Shown here one piece after another: positions 1 to 5,011 of a stretch of DNA of 7,153 nt. The stretch covers positions 1 to 7,153 of the forward strand of contig QNDG01000068.1 of the NCBI GenBank assembly GCA_003645915.1, written 5' to 3'. A model generated the notes under the pieces. It made no database searches. It was given only the letters and a program-made list of their open reading frames with translations, and was not told the DNA's origin. The stretch's first letter is position 1. Every line of letters starts with the position of its first letter. The position numbers and the translations under genes were made by a program. This DNA is from Candidatus Zhuqueibacterota bacterium. Lineage in GTDB: Bacteria > Zhuqueibacterota > QNDG01.

Positions 1-1317
1 ATTTTTTAAATTCTGAATTTTTCTTTCTAAGTTCGTCATTATAGTGCTTTTTGTGGGAACACGTCCCAGACCGTTGCATCTGGGGCAGGGCTCGCTGGAT
101 CTGTACAGCAGACTAGGCCGGATTCTCTCCCTTGTTAAAGTGATTAATCCGAAATCATTCATTGGCAGCATGTCAAATGCAGCTCTGTCTTTTTTAAGCT
201 CTCCTCTTAAAAATGTTTCTAACTTTTTCCTGTTGGCAGATTCCGACAAATCAATAAAATCAATAACAACTATCCCGCCAAGATCCCTCAAGCGCAGCTG
301 CCGTGCTATTGTTCTCGCAGCTTCAAGATCAATCTTAAGCGCATGTTTTTCATGATCCGCACCTTTAATGGATTTCCCGCTGTTAACGTCAATAACATTC
401 ATTGCTTCAGCCTGGTCAAACACTATGTATCCGCCGTTTTTAAGCCAGATCTTTCTTTGAAGACTTTTTTCCAGCTCATTTTCAATATCATATTTATCAA
501 AAAGAGGCGTCCTGTCCTTGTAAAATTTAAGACGGGATACAAGTCCCGGCGCAACATCCTTTAAATATTTTTTAATCTCATTGTAAAGTTTTCTTGAATC
601 TACAACAAGTGATTCTATATCCGGAGAAAACAGGTCACGGATTACACTTGATGCCATACCCATATCTTTATGAAGCAATGCAGGTGAAGCCTGTGACTTA
701 AATTTTGTCTCTATCTTGCCCCAGACTGACATAAGATGATCCAGATCAGACTGAAGTGTATCTATCTCCTGGCCTACTGCAACTGTTCTTACAATAATCC
801 CGAATCCTTCAGGTTTAATCCTTGTTGCCAGTTCCTTTAACCTTCTTCTTTCTTTAAAATCCTTTATCTTTCTGGAAATCCCGATATTGTTATCATCCGG
901 TACTAAAACAATAAATCTTCCGGGTATGGAAATATCGGAAGTTAACCTGGCTCCCTTGCTCATAATTGGTTCCTTGGTAACCTGCACCAAAACATCCTGG
1001 CCTTTTTTTACCACAGGCTCTTTTACACTTTTCTGTTTTTTTGCGCCTTTTCTGAATTTGCCTGTGCTTATTGTTTCAGTCAGAGCAACATACTCTTTAT
1101 TAATTTCAGCAAAAGGCAGGAATCCGTTCTGTTTCAGTCCTATATCAACAAAAGCTGCCTGTATGGGCTTTACAATATTTACGACTCGTCCCTTGTAAAT
1201 ATCTCCTACCATTCGTTCATTATCCGGTTGTTCCGAATAAAATTCTGCAAGATCACCATTTTCAAGAATTGCTATTCTGGTTTCACTTGAGCTTACGTTT
1301 ATAAATATCTGTTTCAT
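1..1317 (-). CDS. rng: Ribonuclease E/G family endoribonuclease (RNase G), 3' end outside window
   Basis: Single-strand-specific endoribonuclease that cuts AU-rich RNA and takes part in rRNA maturation and mRNA decay in the cytoplasm. Reading the minus strand from the ATG at 1317 gives 439 codons open to the window edge. The N-terminus (NERMVGDIYKGRVVNIV, then QAAFVDIGL) is the typical RNase G start leading into the S1 RNA-binding domain (about residues 37-125), which carries a lysine-rich insertion at about 79-106. The catalytic metal-binding aspartates are visible as D310 (NVIDVNSGK) and D353 (VVIDFIDL), 43 residues apart as are D303 and D346 of E. coli RNase E. The Zn-link follows as CPRC, C411 and C414, so the whole catalytic core is present and only the C-terminal small domain is cut off. 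The start is supported by GGAAAG 4 bases upstream, and a second AGGAA overlaps the stop of the preceding gene. With 17 bp between them it should be co-transcribed with the radical SAM gene. Identification is near certain. Confidence 0.95.
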   Translation of the reverse strand, partial: MKQIFINVSSSETRIAILENGDLAEFYSEQPDNERMVGDIYKGRVVNIVKPIQAAFVDIGLKQNGFLPFAEINKEYVALTETISTGKFRKGAKKQKSVKEPVVKKGQDVLVQVTKEPIMSKGARLTSDISIPGRFIVLVPDDNNIGISRKIKDFKERRRLKELATRIKPEGFGIIVRTVAVGQEIDTLQSDLDHLMSVWGKIETKFKSQASPALLHKDMGMASSVIRDLFSPDIESLVVDSRKLYNEIKKYLKDVAPGLVSRLKFYKDRTPLFDKYDIENELEKSLQRKIWLKNGGYIVFDQAEAMNVIDVNSGKSIKGADHEKHALKIDLEAARTIARQLRLRDLGGIVVIDFIDLSESANRKKLETFLRGELKKDRAAFDMLPMNDFGLITLTRERIRPSLLYRSSEPCPRCNGLGRVPTKSTIMTNLERKIQNLKN

Positions 1318-1334
1318 TTTTCTTTCCAATTTCC

Positions 1335-3869
1335 TTAAATAATATCAATCGGTTTTATCAACTCTCCGTTTACTTCTGCAAAAAGGCCTGTTCTTTCCAC
1401 ATCAACCTCATTAAAATCCACATCGCTGTCTGCAAAAACAGGTTTAAGAATCTCCATCACCCGTGCGCTGCCCTTATTGCCTGTCTGAATCTGAAGTAAG
1501 ACAGAATGATTATCCATTCTTATATTTTTTACAAAAAGTCTGATATCAACCTCTTTTATCTTTCCTTTTTTCTTACGCGTAACAATAAACTTATTTTGTT
1601 GCAGAAACAGATCAATATTATGTCTGATTCTGTCAACAGCAGTTTCACTGTTGAATATCACGCAGTATTCTGCTATTTTTATCGCACTGTTTAAAGACTC
1701 CGCTTTACTTATCACAGGTTTGACTTTGACCACTTCAAAGCCGGGAGCAAGGCTGTTGTTTAAAACTTTTCTAAGCATTGAAGGAATCTGCTCTTCAAAT
1801 TCAATATCCATGTATTCGGCTCTGCTTGTAAATCCCAGAGGAAGCGGTGGCCCCGATGCTATTTTGGGATGAGAATGGAACCCTCTTGAATATGCTACCC
1901 GGATATTCCCTTTTCTTAAAGCTCTGACAAAAATACGCATAGTATCAAGATGGGATGTAAAACGCGCGGCATGCGTTTTTTTATACTCAATGCGCGCCTT
2001 TTTAATTATAATTCCCTCTTTGTTCTTTTTCTCAGACTTTACAATTCTTACTCCGCTCTCCTTCCAGTCAACCAGCACTTTAGAAGGTTTCAGATCTCTG
2101 CATACTTTCTGATCCATTAATCCGCAATAGTTACAGCCTGAAATCCTGCAGTCTTCAGTTACTTCCTGTTTCAGCGCATTTTCCCGCTCTTTTTTTAAAA
2201 ATGATTTTGTTACACCGGGATTAATATAATCCCAGGGAAGAGTGCTTTCCGGATCCGCTGCAGAAGAATAATTATCCGGATTTATATTCAGATCCATAAA
2301 ACTCTGCGTCCAGATTCCGTAATTTTTATTAAACATTTCAGTCCAGGCATCAAAACGCACTCCGTTTTCCCATGCTCTTTCAATTACACTGCCGATTTTA
2401 AAATCTCCCTTTCCCAGAATAGTTTCAAGGTACGATACTCTTGGATCCCTCCATGTAAGTTTAACGCCCTTTCCCGGCATGTATTTGCGCAGCAGGTCAA
2501 TCTTACGGTTCAGTTCGTCAATACTGTCCTGAGCTTCCCATTGAAACGGAGTATGGGGTTTTGGTGAAAAAGGAGATATTGAAACTCTTATATCGGTTCT
2601 TCCGTATTTTCCTGTTCTGTCTGCAACCTTTCGGACAAGTTCCGCAATACCAACAATATCCTCATCTGTTTCTGTTGGCAGTCCTATCATAAAATATAGT
2701 TTTACCCGCTTAAATCCGCTTTTAAAACCAATATCAATTGCTTTCAAAAGATCCAGTTCCGTGTTGTTTTTGTTTATCACATCCCTCAGTCTCTGGGTTC
2801 CTGCTTCAGGTGCAAGAGTAAGGCTGGTTTTCCTGATGTCAGCTGCAATTTCTGCCATTTCCTCAGTAAAAGTCTCCGGGCGTAATGAGGGAAAAGCTAT
2901 TGAAACAGGATTTGTGTTGAACCTGCCTGTTAACAGAGTCAGAAGTCTCGGCAGTCCCGAATAATCGGATGTTGACAGAGAAACAAGGGAAATTTCTTCA
3001 TATCCGGTATTTTCTATAACTTTTCGGGCATGCTCAAAAGCTTTGTCAGGATCTCTTTCCCGTACAGGTCTGTATGAAATGCCTGCAGCACAAAACCTGC
3101 ATCCTCTTGTGCACCCTCGCATAACTTCCATTGAAAATCTGTCGTGTGTAACATCAATTACAGGCACAATGGGCTTTTCTGAGTAGTTCTCTTCTTTAAT
3201 TCCTTCAATTATCCGGGCTTTTATAACTTTTCCCGTATCTCTGTGAACAGCAGGCACATACAATCCTGGTATATCTGCCAGATTACTTAAAATTGTTTTT
3301 CTTGAAAGTCCTGCCTTTTTTGCATCTCTTACTTTTTCCGCTATCTCAACTGCAACTTCCTCGCCATCACCAATTGCAAACACATCAATAAACATTGATA
3401 ACGGCTCCGGATTATTTGAGCAGGGGCCGCCGGCAATTATTATTGGATCTTCATTGGTCCGCTGCGAACTATGCACAGGAATACCGGAGAGATGTATCAA
3501 ATTCAATACATTTGTATATTGAAGTTCATATTGAAGTGTAATACCAAGAATATCAAACTCTTTAACCGGTGTTTTGGTCTCAAGAGAAAAAAGAGGAATG
3601 TTTCGGTTTAACATTTCCTCTTCCATATCAGGCCATGGAGAATACACTCTTTCACAGGCAATCCACTTTTCTTTGTTTAATACATGATATAAAATGGAAA
3701 ACCCTACATGAGACATCCCTATTTCATAAAGATCCGGAAATGCCAGAGCAAAACTTAAGTCTGTTTCTTCTCTATTTTTTACAGAAAGATTGAGCTCATT
3801 ACCCCAGTATCTTCCCGGTCTCTGTACATGATATAAAGCTTTTTTAATATTCTGTTCAATCTGCTCCAT
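1335..3869 (-). CDS. Radical SAM protein (TIGR03960-like) fused to C-terminal DUF2344 (TIGR03936) domain
   Basis: Function unknown; the family is predicted to use a 4Fe-4S cluster and S-adenosylmethionine for radical chemistry. Residues about 40-190 form a B12-binding-like N-terminal region (ERVYSPWPDM, FSLETKTPVKEFDILG, IIAGGPC, FAIGDGEE). The radical SAM core follows at about 246-440, with the cluster ligands C253, C257 and C260 in CTRGCRFC, then LVSLSTSDYSGL, LAPEAGTQRLRDVINK and YFMIGLPTETDED. A second cysteine set, C574, C579, C582 and C590, precedes the DUF2344 domain at about 622-820, recognised by ARFTSHLDTMRIF and SRGFHSHPKI followed by PPLPLGF. In many genomes these two parts are adjacent separate genes; here they are one chain. 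Next to RNase E/G is the usual place for this pair. The start is forced: an in-frame TAA lies 12 bases upstream and the next Met is residue 52, inside conserved sequence. No Shine-Dalgarno sequence is visible. Family assignment is firm; substrate is not known. Confidence 0.93.
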   Translation of the reverse strand: MEQIEQNIKKALYHVQRPGRYWGNELNLSVKNREETDLSFALAFPDLYEIGMSHVGFSILYHVLNKEKWIACERVYSPWPDMEEEMLNRNIPLFSLETKTPVKEFDILGITLQYELQYTNVLNLIHLSGIPVHSSQRTNEDPIIIAGGPCSNNPEPLSMFIDVFAIGDGEEVAVEIAEKVRDAKKAGLSRKTILSNLADIPGLYVPAVHRDTGKVIKARIIEGIKEENYSEKPIVPVIDVTHDRFSMEVMRGCTRGCRFCAAGISYRPVRERDPDKAFEHARKVIENTGYEEISLVSLSTSDYSGLPRLLTLLTGRFNTNPVSIAFPSLRPETFTEEMAEIAADIRKTSLTLAPEAGTQRLRDVINKNNTELDLLKAIDIGFKSGFKRVKLYFMIGLPTETDEDIVGIAELVRKVADRTGKYGRTDIRVSISPFSPKPHTPFQWEAQDSIDELNRKIDLLRKYMPGKGVKLTWRDPRVSYLETILGKGDFKIGSVIERAWENGVRFDAWTEMFNKNYGIWTQSFMDLNINPDNYSSAADPESTLPWDYINPGVTKSFLKKERENALKQEVTEDCRISGCNYCGLMDQKVCRDLKPSKVLVDWKESGVRIVKSEKKNKEGIIIKKARIEYKKTHAARFTSHLDTMRIFVRALRKGNIRVAYSRGFHSHPKIASGPPLPLGFTSRAEYMDIEFEEQIPSMLRKVLNNSLAPGFEVVKVKPVISKAESLNSAIKIAEYCVIFNSETAVDRIRHNIDLFLQQNKFIVTRKKKGKIKEVDIRLFVKNIRMDNHSVLLQIQTGNKGSARVMEILKPVFADSDVDFNEVDVERTGLFAEVNGELIKPIDII

Positions 3870-3942
3870 TGTTTTAATTTACAAAAAATTAACAATTGGA
3901 GCAAGAACAATATTAAGCATATTAATTTGAATTCTTTGAGTA

Positions 3943-3960
3943 GTCCGGCAAAGGCCGGAC
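3943..3960. repeat. Perfect 7-bp hairpin
   Basis: GTCCGGC (3943-3949), loop AAAG, GCCGGAC (3954-3960). The stem is perfect and GC-rich within AT-rich DNA. There is no T-run on either side, so it is not a standard intrinsic terminator. It lies 73 bp upstream of the radical SAM start, first in a series of palindromes, and is most simply a repeat-type element; a structured leader for the minus-strand transcript is possible. Confidence 0.6.
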
Positions 3961-3976
3961 ATGTTTAACACGAATT

Positions 3977-4004
3977 GTAGGGGCATAGTGCGCTGTGCCC
4001 TTAC
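3977..4004. repeat. 12-bp hairpin repeat, GTAGGGGCAT type
   Basis: Left arm GTAGGGGCATAG (3977-3988), loop TGCG, right arm CTGTGCCCTTAC (3993-4004). All twelve positions pair if two G-T wobbles are allowed. Arms beginning GTAGGGGC and ending GCCCCTAC are a pattern I recognise as a dispersed intergenic palindrome in environmental bacterial genomes; that recognition is from memory and unverified. There is no poly-T tail. Confidence 0.6.
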
Positions 4005-4019
4005 GGTTATCTTTTTGTC

Positions 4020-4045
4020 GCACCCTGAGCGGAGCCGAAGGGTGC
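4020..4045. repeat. Palindromic repeat, CACCCTGAGC...AGGGTG type
   Basis: Outer arms GCACCCT (4020-4026) and AGGGTGC (4039-4045) are perfectly complementary around a 12-base GC-rich centre (4027-4038) that can form a further short GC/GC pairing. This CACCCTGAGC...AGGGTG palindrome resembles a widely dispersed REP-like intergenic element in environmental bacteria (recognition from memory). It is non-coding. Confidence 0.6.
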
Positions 4046-4102
4046 AGTAAAGTATGGTGTTTCTTTTCTTTGCGTTCGTTACGGACGGTGCGATATATAG
4101 AA

Positions 4103-4141
4103 AGATTTCTCAGTCGCTATCGCTCCTTCGAAATGACGGGG
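4103..4141. repeat. Palindromic repeat, AGATTTCTC...GAAATGAC type
   Basis: ATTTC (4105-4109) pairs with GAAAT (4130-4134). Inside, AG/CT and GC/GC pairs alternate with two-base pyrimidine TC mismatches placed symmetrically around a TATC centre. The overall form, AGATTTCTC followed by a short GC core and then GAAATGACGGGG, matches a type of dispersed intergenic repeat I associate with environmental bacterial genomes. The family name and copy number cannot be judged from this window. Confidence 0.55.
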
Positions 4142-4159
4142 TTGTAAATCGTGAAAAAT

Positions 4160-4369
4160 GAATATCGAATATCGATTGGAGATCTGTCCCGATTCTGATT
4201 ATTATAGTTTTTACTGAAAGAGAATCTGGCCTCAATTAAACGCAACTTTCAAAAATCCTATTCTATATTCCATATATCTTTATACCTAAAATGAATATCA
4301 AATGAAGGTTTCAAAAGTTTGAAGATAATAAATCCGAAATCAAAAATCGTTGTTCGGTGTTCGATATTC
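4160..4369. repeat. Inverted 10-mers bounding a 210-bp segment
   Basis: GAATATCGAA (4160-4169) recurs as its exact reverse complement TTCGATATTC at 4360-4369. Next to the left copy the motif partly repeats in tandem (ATATCGAATATCGAT). The 190 bp between have no reading frame of note. They could be the ends of a small non-autonomous element or two independent copies of a short intergenic repeat; similarity outside the 10-mers fades quickly, which favours the second reading. Confidence 0.4.
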
Positions 4370-4413
4370 TCTATCGCTTTTTACATTGTGATTTCATAAT
4401 ACCGGGAAAAAGT

Positions 4414-4434
4414 TTTATCCTTTAACCTTTATCC
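4414..4434. repeat. Three tandem heptamers TTTAWCC
   Basis: TTTATCC, TTTAACC and TTTATCC sit head to tail without spacers, followed by TTG. The array is too short to be called a satellite; it is intergenic and no function is evident. Confidence 0.4.
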
Positions 4435-4702
4435 TTGTTTTTTTTGCATCTATTGCGAGATAATTCTATGTTGAGTGAAACATATCAATCCTCATGTGTA
4501 CATAAATCACAAACAACCTTAACAAGATGCAATGATCTGTACACGCATTCCATTTAAAGAATTATATGAGATATTCACATCTAATTGATTTAATTGAAGT
4601 TACACGCACAATAAATTAACATTGAAAATAAATTATAAAACGGTACAAATTTTGCTCTATTAAAAGTGTAAATAAAAAAACAAGCTAAACCGGGAAAAAG
4701 AT

Positions 4703-4909
4703 ATGTTAACATGTATTATTTCAGGATTTATCGGCTTCTTTTGCGGGCTACTCGGAATGTCAATTCTTGCCAGTAGCAGCCAGGCCGGATTAATTGAAAA
4801 AGAGAGTGTAATGCGGTACGCATTAAAAAAAGTTCTTTTTTGGTACAAATCCCAGCAGCAGCACGATTTTCCGGAAACTGATATCAAAGAAGCCCTGTAC
4901 CAGGACTGA
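4703..4909 (+). CDS. Small one-pass membrane protein, function unknown
   Basis: A 68-residue protein that I do not recognise as a named family. Residues 2-24 form one hydrophobic, glycine-spaced helix (LTCIISGFIGFFCGLLGMSI, then LA). A polar cytoplasm-type tail follows, with QAGLIEKES, a basic amphipathic stretch (RYALKKVLFWYKSQQQ) and an acidic C-terminus (ETDIKEALYQD). The layout resembles many short bacterial proteins whose N-terminal helix anchors a small soluble tail. Supports: the ATG is preceded by GGGAAAAAG ending 2 bases upstream (GGGA core 7 bases away), and a strong intrinsic terminator of the same polarity begins 15 bp after the stop, so a plus-strand transcript evidently ends here. 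An antiparallel frame over the same bases (4660-4887) reads like noise. The main doubt is the short length. Confidence 0.62.
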   Translation: MLTCIISGFIGFFCGLLGMSILASSSQAGLIEKESVMRYALKKVLFWYKSQQQHDFPETDIKEALYQD

Positions 4910-4924
4910 TCCTGAAAATTAATG

Positions 4925-4979
4925 GTCTTTTGTTTTTTAACTTTGGTTTAATTAAAGTTGAACAGAAGACTTTTTTTTT
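4925..4979 (+). terminator. Strong Rho-independent terminator
   Basis: Outer arms GTCTTTTGTT (4925-4934) and AACAGAAGAC (4961-4970) pair over ten positions with one T-G wobble. An inner stem AACTTT/AAAGTT (4939-4944 with 4954-4959) closes a 9-base loop, and nine T residues (4971-4979) follow directly. It begins 15 bp after the small membrane protein gene and works in the plus direction only, since no T-run lies on the other side. It separates that gene from the ACT-like gene downstream. Confidence 0.85.
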
Positions 4980-4986
4980 GTATCTT
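4958..4986 (+). promoter_or_regulatory. Possible sigma70-type promoter for the ACT-like gene, overlapping the terminator
   Basis: TTGAAC (4958-4963) and TATCTT (4981-4986) are separated by 17 bases; each matches four of six consensus positions. Initiation would fall near 4993, giving an untranslated leader of about 20 bases with the AGGAA ribosome site at 5001-5005. The -35 box would sit in the 3' arm of the terminator hairpin. The gene needs its own promoter after such a terminator, but in AT-rich DNA this match is weak evidence. Confidence 0.33.
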
Positions 4987-5011
4987 AAAAAAACCTACAC
5001 AGGAATTTTAT

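Larger units (their letters stand above)
3870..4702. other. Non-coding spacer between divergent genes, rich in repeats
   Basis: About 830 bp with no reading frame I would defend on either strand. The first part (to about 4140) is GC-richer than its surroundings and carries four palindromic elements in quick succession. The middle (about 4141-4380) has ATATCGAA-type motifs, including an inverted 10-mer pair. The remainder (about 4380-4702) is AT-rich and nearly featureless apart from a heptamer tandem at 4414-4434. It must also hold the promoters for the radical SAM/rng operon on the left and the small membrane protein on the right; a weak candidate for the latter is TTGAAA (4622-4627) with TACAAA (4644-4649), 16 bases apart. 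Confidence 0.8.

Noticed and set aside
44..564. Plus-strand reading frames of 103 and 73 codons over the left end
   Set aside because: They lie antisense to the RNase G catalytic core, whose minus-strand frame has clear motifs (D310, D353, CPRC); the plus-strand peptides have no domain character.
3876..3904. Sigma70 promoter directly before the radical SAM gene (TTGCTC, 17 bases, TAAATT)
   Set aside because: Only three and four of six consensus matches in A/T-rich DNA, and it would require a leaderless message; kept only as a remark under the start-codon finding.
3943..4045. Hairpins read as intrinsic terminators
   Set aside because: None is followed by a T-run on either strand, and they lie upstream of both flanking genes, where a terminator for them makes no sense.
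3870..4702. CRISPR array or phage attachment site in the long spacer
   Set aside because: The repeats differ from each other, are irregularly spaced and lack unique spacers of constant length; no integrase, cas gene or tRNA is present in the window.
4660..4887. Minus-strand 75-codon frame opposite the small membrane protein
   Set aside because: Its translation is compositionally odd (SCCCW, FSRFSLFFYL) and no terminator or ribosome site fits it, while the plus-strand frame has a membrane helix, a ribosome-site candidate and a terminator of matching polarity.
4958..5011. TTG start giving an 18-residue longer ACT-like protein
   Set aside because: The extension would be translated from the terminator hairpin and T-run and has no ribosome site; ATG 5012 has AGGAA at the correct distance.
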